From NCBI GenBank assembly GCA_932521035.1, contig CAKOAU010000001.1, positions 1-37,614 of the forward strand: DNA of 37,614 nucleotides. The letters are read 5' to 3'. Shown piece by piece: positions 12,101 through 20,825 of this stretch (positions within the stretch are counted from its first letter, which is position 1; each line of letters starts with the position of its first letter). The stretch is from Oscheius dolichura (Eukaryota > Nematoda > Chromadorea > Rhabditida > Rhabditidae). Under the pieces are notes generated by a model, which ran no database searches, had not been told where the DNA came from, and saw nothing but the letters and a program-made list of their open reading frames with translations. The translations under genes and the position numbers were made by a program.

Positions 12101-15100
12101 GATCGAGGACGGGCCAGATTCGGCCGACAAGCCGCGGCAGCGAGGAGCAGTTGAGGTAAGGAGATTCGTTTGTGCTACAAAAGTTAACCTTTTCTAGGTC
12201 GATGAAGATTTGCCGGAGAGTTACGGCCGTCGTGTGGATGAAGCCGACCTCCAGAGAAGAATCCAATCATGTCAAGGAAACCAGATCCAATGGAATATTT
12301 TCCAAACGGTCTGCAATACAGTCCAGGCACAAGAGGAGAGCAGAGCTCAAGGACGACGGCTGCCGGATAAGCTGCTTATGTTCATTTCGGGGACAGCTGG
12401 CACCGGAAAAAGTTTCCTCATCAACCTGCTGAGTGATCTGCTCTCAATTCGCTACATACCCGATCGTGCAAGCCGGGAAAAAGGATTGATGCCGGCTGTT
12501 CTGCTCAGTGCCCCAACGGCGTTGGCTGCCTGCAATATTGGAGGTGTCACCCTGCACCAGCTTTTGAGCATCAAAATATTTGAAGAAGCCTTGAAAAGCG
12601 GAATGGTAAGGAAAGTTTAAGCCTAATATGATAGGAGTCTCTTCCTTCTAGGGGATCCCCGATCAAGCCCTTGACAGAAAGAGGAGCCTCTATCAAAATG
12701 TGCGCCTCCTGATTATTGACGAAATAAGCATGTGTGACCCTGTGTTACTCTGGCAAGTGAACCACAATCTTCAACAGATCTTGGGAAGTAATGAGCAGTT
12801 TGGAGGCCTTAATGTGTTGGTATTCGGAGACCTGCTGCAACTTCCCCCGGTTGACCCTCACAACCGGGCCAAAGCCAAGGGAGTCTTCCTGCCTCCCAAC
12901 CCTCAGCGGGTATGTTTCCCTCTCTCTTACTAATTTCCTCTGCTGTAGATCCAAGCATTAATTGGTGGCAGACAACTGCGAACCGACGCCACCTTGTGGC
13001 ACAGCTTCGGCTACAGGGAGCTCCTTGCCAACCAGAGACAGAGCGGCGACCCGCTGTTCGGGGAACTTCTTGGTCGCCTAAGGATCGGCCAGCTAACGGC
13101 AGAGGATATTGCCCTGCTGCAGACGAGGATCATTCCCACGACGGACCCTCTTGGAATTGCAACACAAGACGAAATAGTTGCCTACTTCCTTGCGCTCATG
13201 GAGAAGGACAGTCGAATCCTCGCTATTTTCCCCACCAACATCGAAGTGACCACTTTCAACAATCTTATTGTGGAGAAGAAAGGGATGGCTGAGTACCGTC
13301 TCATCTGCAGTGATGTGTACGTCTCCAGCACGCACCAATATCTGCGCCCAAGGGCCGAAGATGTGACCAAAGCCAAGAAAGAGCGTCCATGGCAGCAATT
13401 CGGTAAGTTTCGTCGGCTGCTGCTGCTGCAGCAATTTAATCTCTGTTTCCTCTTTTAGCCAATCAAATCGACGATTTGGACGAGCAGAAGGCCATGAGAT
13501 TTCCCAGGACAAGAGTACCGCGGTCCACTTATTCGGCTGGTTTGGATGGTGAGGGAAAACTGCCGGAGCTTGTTGGCGGCCTCCCCGACCAGTTGTACCT
13601 GGGCATTGGAACGCGCGTGATGCTCCGCAAGAACATAGACAATCCTACCGGCCTTGTCAACAGCGCAATAGGCACCGTGACTGGAGTGGAGCTATGGACC
13701 GAAGGACAATCCAAAGGACTACCATCAAAGATATGGGTTCGCTTCGATTCCTCCGGAAAGATCTACGGTTTGTGTGAAAAAGGCGAAGAGCGAAGAAACG
13801 CTCATATTTTTCAGCAATCACCCGCTGTGGTCACTACTACAGCATCCCGTCGAAGATTCACAAGGGCTACGAAAAGCGATACCGAACCCAATTTCCTCTG
13901 GTGGTGTGCTACTCTGCCACCGTGCATAAAGTGCAAGGGATGACTTTACCAACCATACTTGTGAGCACTGCCAGGATGTTCTCAGAGTCTCATGTCTTCG
14001 TCGCTCTCAGCCGTTGCACCAGCTTGGCGGGTGTCCACCTGGTTGATTTTTTCCCCGAAGTGGTCACCGTCAGCACCTCAGCGTTGTTTGAGTACAACAG
14101 ACTTCGGAAGACTCTGGATCCTCCTTTGCCGCAGTACTTGTTGCCAAAGGAGTTCGGGAAAAAAAAGCCGTTTGATCCAAAAAGAATTTCCCGTTTCGAC
14201 CCTGCTAACGCCGCCGGCTCCAGCCTGTTTTTAGCTGTTACCGATGAGGCTCCACCCTTACCGCGCCTACGGTCACGTACAGGTGCGCCTTTACGTTTTT
14301 ACTTTTTTCTAAAGACACGGACAATTTCAGGCCCAGCTAAACAGATAGCTAGCTACGTTGACTCCAGAATCTCCTCCAGCGAGGAGAGTGATCTCATTTC
14401 TTCCGGCTCATCGGCTGTTGTGAGCGTTGACGATGAAGAAGTGTCCAGTGATGACCCGGCATCTGATATGGACATGGAAGAGCTTCTAGCTACCCAAAGG
14501 CAACTGGCAGGTGGTGTATCCCAGAGGACAAATACTGGAGCAAGAGCGACTCGTCTCGTCGAATTTCTTGACTACCTGCCTTTCGAGAATCCGGCAGAGA
14601 ACGACGGAAACAGGACATTGAAAACTAGCTGTTTTCTGATCAGCGCTATCAACATACTTAATCAGATGGTACAGATGACTCGCAGCCTCCTGCAAGCACC
14701 AAACAGTATGTTTTCGCTTTTGGCCTTTCTTTCTTCAAATCCGAAGAACTCTGCCTAAGCCTAAGTATAATTTTAGGTTCCCTGACTCGAACATGCATGC
14801 TTCTGAAAGAAGCCTTCCTGAAGAAGGTCGCCACCATTGTCTTCTTGCGCAGAAGCTTACCGGAACGTCTACATTCTGGATATGGAACACCAATTGACGC
14901 AGCGTACTACTGTCTCCGAGACTACCCCGAGCAAATCCGGAATATGTGCTCGTTCAAGACAATCAGTACATTTTACTGCAGCAAGTGCCACAAGAAGCAG
15001 TCCAGAAGTACACATACCAGTGGGAAAATAAAATGGATCTTCGACCTTGACTTGCGAAATGCTGTTGCCGAAAAGGGAACTCCCGGAAAAATACGACTGG

Positions 15101-17800
15101 AGAAAGCCTTCAAGTAGGCTCAGCTCTTCTCGTTGCAGCACTAGCTTCAAATGTTTCAGAAACCAGTTCATCTCCCAACCCTGGATGAGGAGCCGTGGGA
15201 AAGTCTGCGAATTTGATGACTGCGGTGGACAGGTCATGATCAAGAAGAACCTCCGGCTCCTACAAGAAACCCAATATCTCCTGGTTGCCCCACTTTGGAA
15301 CCTCCCGGCTCTGCCAGGTATTCGCCGATCCTATCCGTTGCAGCTTGTGGGCTACAAGAAGGATGGTTAGTTGTTGAGCACAGTTCTTCAAATTTATTCT
15401 CATTTTTTAAGGGAATATGTTCCTTGGCGCAAAGTGGCACCTCGTTGGTCTCAGTGAACATGTCCAGCTCAGTAGAGACGTCCATCACTTTATCAGTTGG
15501 TTTGTGAACCCCGACGGCAGACGGGGCTACACACTTGTGGACGACAACAGTATCCGAGGGGAGAAAGCTATGTCACAGTACCTCCTGAACAGGGCTCAGC
15601 TTCTGCTCTTTGTCCGTCACGAATACCAGCGTCAGCCCAAGGCAACGCAGCAGGCGGCCACCCAAAGAGAGCGTAACGAAGCTACCCAGTTTAATCCACG
15701 ACTGGAGGAGCCGGCTAGGAGCCCATCTCCAATGGCCTCAGTTAATTCGACGTCTTCATCTCCAAAGCCGGCAACCAGGAAAGGAGCTAAAGTCCTGTTG
15801 TCGCCTGGTTCAAAGGAGCTACCTCCTCTCCCAATAAATGTCGTGCATGAGCCCTTCAAGCGCCCCGTTGATTTGGAATCAATGCAAAAGGTCGGCTATA
15901 TGGTTGGCGACATATTCACGTCTTCGGCCGATGTCATTTTGAATGCCGCAAACAGGTTACTGGCACACGGAGGAGGATTTGATGGCGAGCTGCGGAAAAG
16001 AGCTGGCCCTCAAATAGACAAGGAAACCGAGGACATCGCTAGAAATCAGTTGAAAGGGCAAGGACTGAGTAAAGGAAGCGTCGCTTTGACAAAGTCATAC
16101 CAGTTGGTACAATACAAAGGTTAGTTCTCGGAGGCAAACGGAGCAAACGCATTTCTAATATATTGCAGCTATCTACCATGCTGCCGCACCGCAGTTATCC
16201 AGCAAAACCTACGTGCTCACGACGGAGGATGTTCTGAATCTCATCCGAACATACAACGGCGCCTACGCGTGCATGAACCAAATGGGCCACACCTCGATTG
16301 TATCACCAATTCTCGGCACTGGTATTTACAATTGGAACATAGCAGTGGGAACGTTTTTGGCGGTAATATCTGCCCTTATTTACTATCTAAGAAACCCAAA
16401 TAGCGTAAGTGAAAACGACTTAGGCTTACTTGCAGCAATTTTCCTTTCAGACTGTCAAGAGCATAATCTTTTTCGAAATGAATGCCGGCTATCATACGAC
16501 AATTTCCGCCACCTGTTTTGGCAAGCGAACACGATGGGCACGAAAAGGTCCGCACGAATGGCTGACAGTCCTCAATGACTGCCTCATCTCCGGTTCAAAC
16601 AATCGCGCAGTGCTCCGGATTCTGCCGCTATTGGAAAGCATTTTCGCTAAGCTCTCCATTGCCGCAATTATACCAAGGCCGGTGGAGGACGAAGAAGACT
16701 ATCAGCCTGCTGCTGCTGCTGCTGCAACCGCTCCAAGACGGCCTCCGGGTGGACCGCCTCCTCTTGAGAACCTAAGAAACACCTGTTTCGCCAATGCTGT
16801 GGCGCAGGTGCTGTTTTCCTTTTACATACAAACTACTCACTCTCAAATTTTCCAGGTCTTGCTCCGTATGTGGCCGACAGAAGTGCATAGCAGGAATGAA
16901 CCGTTGATGCGTGCCTTGAGGAAAATAGACACAGGCACATCTGCTGAACAAAATGCCTACGCTCTAGTCGAGGAGTTCAGAGGCCGTGAACTCCCACGTA
17001 ACACAGACACCGGCTTCCGTGAAGACTACGCAAACTCTGCTATGCACCACGACTCTACAGAGTTCCTAGCCTACCTGCTCGCCTTTGGACACATCCCAGA
17101 AGATTTGGCAGTGCAGCTGCGCTTTGATCAATTCTACAGATATCAATGTGAAGATTGCCGACTGGTACGTTAAAACCTAAGCTCTAAGCACTAACTAACC
17201 AATTATAGATATCCCGAGGTGCCGAAGACGACGTGGTAGCGGACCACGTCGTTCTAAACTTCCCCGAAGGCCATCACAACTTCCCAATGTTTAGTGAGGT
17301 TATCAAGCTGATAACAACTGTGGACCGCGTAAAAAAGCGCCCCATGAATCCTCAAGAGCTGGAGGAGGCGGGGCTTCCTCCGCAGCACACACCCGAATGC
17401 TTGCCCACCGATCCTCTGGGAAACTGGTTCGAGTACCGACTTCACTTTCGCCTGCGTCCCACTACGCGATTCTTCGCCTTTAATCTTCAACTATTTGGAT
17501 ACCGACGAGGTCAAGGAAGCTACCTTATAGAAGATCGCGCAATCGGCCAACCGCGACGGATAGAACGCATTGGAGGTATATACAAGGAAAATAGCCTTAA
17601 ATAAATTCACATCTACAGGTCGGGACTTTACGCCGATCGCGGCTATCGAGCACAGAGGAGCCGGCACAATGCACGGCCACTACGTAGCCTACATTCGCAA
17701 AGGAGACATCTGGTGGGTCTGTGACGACACGATGATCACCCCCGGTGAACTGCCTGCCGACCTAAAAGGAATCACCTATTTGTTGTTCGAACGAATCTAA
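6150..17800 (+). CDS. Gene 1, copy A: giant Helitron Rep-helicase fused to USP, macro and USP domains
   Basis: Exons: 6150-6263, 6301-6573, 6620-6714, 6762-7582, 7621-8403, 8463-8815, 8861-9070, 9119-9373, 9418-9798, 9845-10155, 10198-10714, 10767-11115, 11183-11440, 11500-11874, 11923-12155, 12198-12605, 12652-12909, 12949-13402, 13459-13767, 13815-14282, 14331-14705, 14777-15113, 15160-15365, 15412-16119, 16169-16404, 16451-16807, 16856-17164, 17209-17575, 17619-17800. All junctions are GT/AG and in phase; the total is 10,302 nt, or 3,433 aa. Domains by residue: Ser-rich 1-160; helical 160-430; acidic 440-500; Cys-rich 700-880; Rep about 1040-1415; Pif1-like helicase about 1790-2335; divergent USP 2499-2790; macro 2871-3045; USP 3130-3433. 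It starts at the first ATG after an in-frame TGA. Rep nicks and joins DNA and the helicase unwinds it (family knowledge); the role of the C-terminal 930 residues is inferred. Exons 20 and 26 end in introns that are open and divisible by three, so isoforms are possible. Confidence 0.92.
9640..10900 (+). other. Rep (HUH, two-tyrosine) nuclease domain of gene 1, copy A
   Basis: The region starts with the Helitron N-terminal signature around IYPTGHFGYSHDRH and the RLLDRERRYGNDPTWLLFF block. The metal-binding HUH motif is RGTPHVHAILW, with His at about residues 1254 and 1256. A Cys/His segment follows (HNKTCMRR, GPGGRKMATYCRF). The catalytic pair is YVAGYAAKG, with Tyr at about 1403 and 1407, preceded by the typical NDYNP and NMDLQF blocks. 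All key residues are present, so the nuclease looks intact. It spans four exons. The twin in copy C is at 27050-28310. Confidence 0.93.
11116..11182 (+). other. Intron 12 with a tandemly duplicated 3' splice site
   Basis: The intron ends in two near-identical acceptor segments: GTTAATTCCAG|GTCACAAG and, 22 nt later, CAATTAATTTCAG|GTCACAAG. Only the second keeps the frame (GHKLFEFDSE follows). Using the first leads to an early stop. The intron also contains a (TTCC)n run. Confidence 0.8.
12240..14060 (+). other. Pif1-like SF1 helicase domain of gene 1, copy A
   Basis: Walker A is SGTAGTGKSFLI (Lys at about residue 1847). Motif Ia follows (LLSAPTALAACNIGG, then TLHQLL). Walker B is LLIIDEISM (Asp about 1935), followed by motif III (VFGDLLQLPPV). 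Motif V is ATVHKVQGMTLP and motif VI is VALSRC. These are the standard Helitron helicase motifs in order, with none missing. The twin in copy C is at 29650-31470. Confidence 0.95.
14600..15640 (+). other. First, divergent USP-like (C19 deubiquitinase) domain of gene 1, copy A
   Basis: The Cys box is LKTSCFLISAINILNQM (Cys about residue 2509), compared with the family form NTCxxNSxLQ. A zinc-knuckle pair CSKC and CEFDDC sits in the place expected in USPs, and the strand YLLVAPLW follows it. The His box is SRDVHHFISWF (His about 2739-2740), followed by GYTLVDDNSI and closing NRAQLLLFVR. The Cys/His/Asp order matches USP peptidases. The Asn of the NTC motif is replaced (TSC), so activity is uncertain. 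This domain is also the core of copy B. It was assigned by motif order only; a profile or structure search would settle it. The twin is at 32010-33050. Confidence 0.72.
15880..16495 (+). other. Macro (ADP-ribose-binding) domain of gene 1, copy A
   Basis: YMVGDIFTSSADVILNAANR followed by LLAHGGGFDGEL matches the macro signature G-D-I, V-I-x-N-A-A-N, G-G-G. Asn of NAAN is about residue 2893. The later strand AIYHAAAP corresponds to the usual VIHxVGP, and SPILGTGIYNW to the second phosphate loop. The final strand is TVKSIIFFEMN. Macro domains bind or remove ADP-ribose; the substrate here is unknown. Intron 24 splits the domain after SYQLVQYK, exactly where copy B is truncated. The twin is at 33290-33905. 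Confidence 0.88.
16755..17797 (+). other. Second, canonical USP (C19 deubiquitinase) domain of gene 1, copy A
   Basis: The Cys box LENLRNTCFANAVAQ (Cys about residue 3141) is a clear USP start. The QUAD-type segment MHHDSTEFLAYLL follows. The zinc pair begins CEDC, and ECLP lies further on. The His box is GAGTMHGHYVAYIRKGDIWW (catalytic His about 3394), and CDD gives the Asp at about 3410. The chain closes with GITYLLFERI and the stop. It is complete and probably active. The 48-nt intron directly after the Cys box is in frame and open, so it may be retained. The twin is at 34165-35207. Confidence 0.93.
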
Positions 17801-18033
17801 TCCCTTGAATGCATGTGCCCCCTCTAGTTTAACTGTTGTCTTTTTCGGCAAGCTTCTGTAATTTGGCTTACCTGTTGCGCCTTTTTCTAATAATTTATCC
17901 CCTTTTTCTTTCTGTTTGACATCCATCGGGCTCTGTCCCTGTGATTCCTGCTACTACATTGCCGCCGAGTATTGCGCGCTACAAACTTTAGAGTCTCTCG
18001 CTCTCTCTCTCTCTCTCTCTCTGAACTGAAGAT
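17801..18033 (+). other. Intergenic region between genes 1 and 2, with a (CT)n tract
   Basis: No gene. A (CT)n tract occupies about 17996-18022, ending 12 nt before the gene 2 ATG at 18034. It could be a 5' UTR pyrimidine tract or a promoter element. The twin tract is at 35406-35432. Confidence 0.6.
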
Positions 18034-19054
18034 ATGGATCCTATCGCTCTGTGGTGGGAGAATGGAGGCGGTGTGCCTTATCAGCAGGAGAACCCACTGG
18101 ACTCTTCCGACGCTGAAGCGGAACAACAAAGACAAGAAGAAGGTGCTCAACCGGAGAAGCTGTGCGATGCGGAAGTGGAGGTGGTCACATTGTCTGAGAG
18201 TGAAGCCGATGAATCCGACGACGATGACGACGAAAGTGACAGCAGCATAAACTACAGCAGCAGCGACTTAGAGGTAGAAGAAGAAGAAGATGTGGAGAAG
18301 ATGAGCGACAACCAGGATGAAGAAATGGACGACGACGACGACGAAGACGAGGATGAGGAAGACGAGGATGAGGAAGACGACAGCGATTCGTTAAAATCAA
18401 TGGAGGTCGCACCAGGAGACGAGGACGAGGTGGACAGGCAATTCAGCGGCTGTCCACATCCCCGCTTTCGTCATGATGAGCCTTTCCTAGAAGATGGGCA
18501 GACCCTAGACGTTGGGGTGGTTCGCCTCGTCTGTGAGGACGACTACGACGTCAGCCGCCTTTCACCTCCTCCCGTCTCTTACACCAGAGGCCGTCAGGTA
18601 TCCCATCACCACCACCAGCAACAGCATTTAATATGGCTTCAGATGGTCCGGATGTCCGTGACAGTCGTCCTCAATTGCCGCTCCTCGATCCTCTACCCCG
18701 CATACAGGACGGCCCCAATTAAGTCATACAAGGTCTGTGAGCGTCTTCTCTTGTAAAAGTGTACTTAAATTCAGCTGGTAATCGACCATCCCGCCGCTCT
18801 ACCATGGTACACTGTTCATATGCTGTTTAGTCACGTAAAAGACGTCTTCTTCAGCAAATTGGTGAGCTCAGCAACCCCCCACGCCCTAAATATGATAATT
18901 CAAGTACAAGCTGAAACTTCAAACCCACAGAGATTTCCCCAACTCCACTAGCGACGGTACTGTGCTGATCGTGGCCCGTATTGAAGACGAGAGGGACCAT
19001 GGGCTGGACGCTCGGGTCACCGATGAAACAGTCGTCCACTTTACTTCAACCTAA
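18034..19054 (+). CDS. Gene 2, copy A: acidic protein with a putative ubiquitin-like C-terminal domain
   Basis: Exons are 18034-18597, 18643-18732, 18775-18861 and 18911-19054, giving 294 aa. The last acceptor is TACAAG; an alternative at 18904/18905 adds two codons and keeps frame. The N-terminal 150 residues are extremely acidic (runs of Asp/Glu with Ser), like histone- or DNA-mimic tails. The C-terminal part reads VTVVLNCRSS, LVIDHPAALPWYTVHMLF, then TVLIVARIEDERDHGLDAR and ending TDETVVHFTST. This alternation resembles a ubiquitin-type beta-grasp (strand, strand-helix, strand, D-x-x-V, final strand). There is no C-terminal Gly-Gly, so conjugation is unlikely. It parallels gene 3. Function is unknown; the fold is an inference. 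Confidence 0.75.
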
Positions 19055-19511
19055 GCCTAAGCCGCCTCCTTCCCCTGCTTCGCTTCCTGCGATTTGTTCT
19101 GATTCCGCTTTCGTCTCTGTCTTAGCCTTACTACTACTACTAATTGAATTAATAACCGTCAGTAAAAAAAATAATAGTCTCTGAAGTTCTCTTTAAGTCC
19201 TATAGCAGCCTAAAACCTTCCATCAAGCCTCCGCTATTTCAAGTAATTTTTGCTTCTGCTTCACACCCTTTGTAATCGACCTAGGCTTTCCGCTCTCGCG
19301 AAATATCTTTTACCACTTTCCCCTAAGCCATCAGTAAATTGTAAGCCGATTATCGCCACACTTGCCGCTTTGTCTATTTCTCTTTAAAATAAATGGTCGT
19401 TCTACTACTGGTTTTTATATAAGCACGGGTAAATAGCCTGAAAATATCAGTCAATTTTAAGCCATTCTGAATTCTCGGTAAAAATGGGTTAAATATTGGT
19501 TACTAGTGAAT
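19055..19511 (+). other. Intergenic region between genes 2 and 3
   Basis: No gene seen. It begins with a telomere-like CCTAAGCCTAAGCC run overlapping the gene 2 stop. AATAAA at 19388-19393 could be a distal poly(A) signal for gene 2. Confidence 0.5.
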
Positions 19512-19521
19512 TTGCTTCCAG
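19512..19521 (+). promoter_or_regulatory. Likely spliced-leader acceptor before gene 3
   Basis: TTGCTTCCAG is a strong nematode acceptor, ending 6 nt before the gene 3 ATG, with no upstream exon apparent. This fits trans-splicing, possibly as the downstream member of an operon with gene 2, about 470 nt away. The twin is at 36922-36931. Confidence 0.45.
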
Positions 19522-19527
19522 GTTAAA

Positions 19528-20083
19528 ATGAGCGACGACGACGGCTTTGAGAGCGACGCTACCTCGCGGAGCAACAGTTCGGACTCCGAGAGCGAACTGT
19601 TGTCCAGTGGGTACAGCAGCCCAGACAGCCAAGAAGACTCGGATGTTGATGAAGAAGAAGACAGACCCATTATAACGACTACACTGCGCTTCGTCGGCCT
19701 GGATGATTGTTTAGTAAATCCTGAACATCAAGAGGTGGGTTTTCCAATAGAAAGCCTTAAAAAACGACATTATTCCAGGCTAGTGTGAATGTGTACTGGG
19801 ACTATACCATCTGGGACCTCATCGGCATCATTGAGTCGATGTACTTCAAGGAGGTACAACTCATTAGAGACTTCAATATACGCCTAAAGTTTAGGAGCAG
19901 CAGGACACACACCTCTACGCCGTGTACACAGGCTGGACAGAACGACATACTGTTCAAATGGGACGGCCTGATCTTCACCCAGACGTCATCCTCATTTCGT
20001 GCCTGAACCGCCAACTCGACGATGCACACGACGAAATACTTCGCCACGGCGACATTTACCGAATTAACAAGTTCCAGCTATAA
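19528..20083 (+). CDS. Gene 3, copy A: small acidic protein with a putative ubiquitin-like domain
   Basis: Exons are 19528-19734, 19779-19853 and 19895-20083. All are phase 0, giving 156 aa. The first 50 residues are Ser/Asp/Glu-rich (MSDDDGFESD, DSDVDEEEDR). The remainder reads TTTLRFVGLDD, ASVNVYWDYTIWDLIGIIES, THLYAVYTGWTE, then MGRPDLHPDVILISCLNRQ. The strand-turn-helix piece VNVYWDYTIWDLIGIIE matches the ubiquitin pattern in which a beta hairpin leads into the main helix, and HPDVILISCLNR fits the last strand. It is a shorter relative of gene 2 in layout. It ends RINKFQL without Gly-Gly. Family not recognised; fold inferred. Confidence 0.82.
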
Positions 20084-20111
20084 ATTTTCATAAACTTGTC
20101 CATTTGACCGT

Positions 20112-20117
20112 AATAAA
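20112..20117 (+). terminator. Poly(A) signal AATAAA of gene 3, copy A
   Basis: Canonical AATAAA 29 nt after the gene 3 stop codon, followed by a T-rich stretch. Confidence 0.65.
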
Positions 20118-20128
20118 CTTTTTCTAAT

Positions 20129-20420
20129 GTTGCCTATCAGCAGCGGGTTCTGTCTAACTGGGAAAGACAGAAGAAAACGTTATCGAATCCACGATGAATC
20201 CTAACTTTTTGGTTCTGGTTTAACTTTTTGGGTTAGAACTTTTGTATATATTGGCATGGACCTAGCCAAAGCCAACCATTAGGCACAGGAATTTATATGT
20301 GCATTTTCGAATGTATGGGTCGCTACATAAAAGTAGTGAGAAGCGTCGTCTGCAGGCTGCGCCACTGCCTATCAGCAGCGGGTTCTGTCTAACTAGGAAA
20401 AACAGAAGAAAACGTTATCG
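20129..20420 (+). repeat. Pair of direct repeats of about 54 bp
   Basis: A segment starting GCCTATCAGCAGCGGGTTCT and ending AACGTTATCG occurs at about 20131-20183 and again at 20369-20420, with only a few differences, 238 bp apart. The first copy recurs in copy C at about 37541-37593. Confidence 0.8.
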
Positions 20421-20429
20421 TTAACCGGG

Positions 20430-20496
20430 GCGCGAAACGATAGTGCCTGCAACGCTCCGCTCCGCTACGCGTCGCAGCGGGCACTACCGTTTGCGC
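20430..20496. repeat. GC-rich imperfect hairpin
   Basis: Arms 20430-20450 and about 20478-20496 (GCGCGAAACGATAGTGCCTGC against GCGGGCACTACCGTTTGCGC) pair with one gap and two mismatches. The sequence contrasts sharply with the AT-rich flanks. It is related to the hairpin at 20688-20721. Confidence 0.7.
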
Positions 20497-20687
20497 AAGA
20501 AGGGCGCTCGTGCCGGCGCTCGCCTTCGGCTCGCGCCGACACTCGCGCGGGCGGGCCAAGTAACATCCGCTGGGCCTCGTCACATGGGGAAAACTAAGTA
20601 AGTTCTATCGGCCCCCTCCTTAAAGTCTGAATCCTGGTAAAAACGCTTACTAAAAAAAAAAACCTGCCCGTGATTTGGGGCGCGATA

Positions 20688-20721
20688 CGATGGTGCCCAC
20701 GCTTCGCTCAGGGCACCATCG
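20688..20721. repeat. Perfect 11-bp hairpin related to 20430-20496
   Basis: CGATGGTGCCC (20688-20698) and GGGCACCATCG (20711-20721) are perfect arms around a 12-nt loop. It is preceded by GGGGCGCGATA, matching GGGGCGCGAAA before the other hairpin, so the two are copies of one element. Confidence 0.8.
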
Positions 20722-20825
20722 TCCGCGAAACAAGGGACGCTCCAGGGGACGCTCACCTACGGCTCGCGCCCCCTGTCGCGCTTGGCCTGCGGCTCAATGC
20801 GCATACAGTTCTTGTTGTCGAGGAC

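Larger units (their letters stand above)
5892..20204 (+). mobile_element. Helitron copy A (rolling-circle transposon with USP, macro and acidic cargo genes)
   Basis: This block is repeated at 23302-37614 with offset 17,410 and no difference I noticed. It encodes a Rep-helicase protein with the HUH motif GTPHVH and paired tyrosines YVAGY, which defines a Helitron-type element, plus two small downstream genes on the same strand. The left limit is where copies A and C stop matching (5891/5892); it lies in a minisatellite unit, so it may be a recombination breakpoint and not the true 5' terminus. The right limit is set only by the window end in copy C. I could not identify a 5' TC end or a 3' hairpin plus CTRR end with confidence. 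Confidence 0.85.

Noticed and set aside
11673..12266. A 197-aa minus-strand protein
   Set aside because: It is antisense to three exons and an intron of the Rep-helicase gene and has no splice or family support.
18911..18937. Gene 2 final exon starting at the stronger CACAG acceptor (18938)
   Set aside because: With the phase 0 donor at 18861 it gives a stop after six codons; the TACAAG acceptor keeps the long, patterned frame.
5892..20204. A Maverick/Polinton, retrotransposon or integrated virus
   Set aside because: No polymerase B, reverse transcriptase, integrase or capsid motifs; HUH Rep plus Pif1-like helicase in one protein identifies a Helitron.
20430..20560. A tRNA or other structured RNA gene
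   Set aside because: The GC-rich hairpin lacks a cloverleaf or A/B box arrangement; it pairs with a related hairpin 250 bp away and looks like a repeat.
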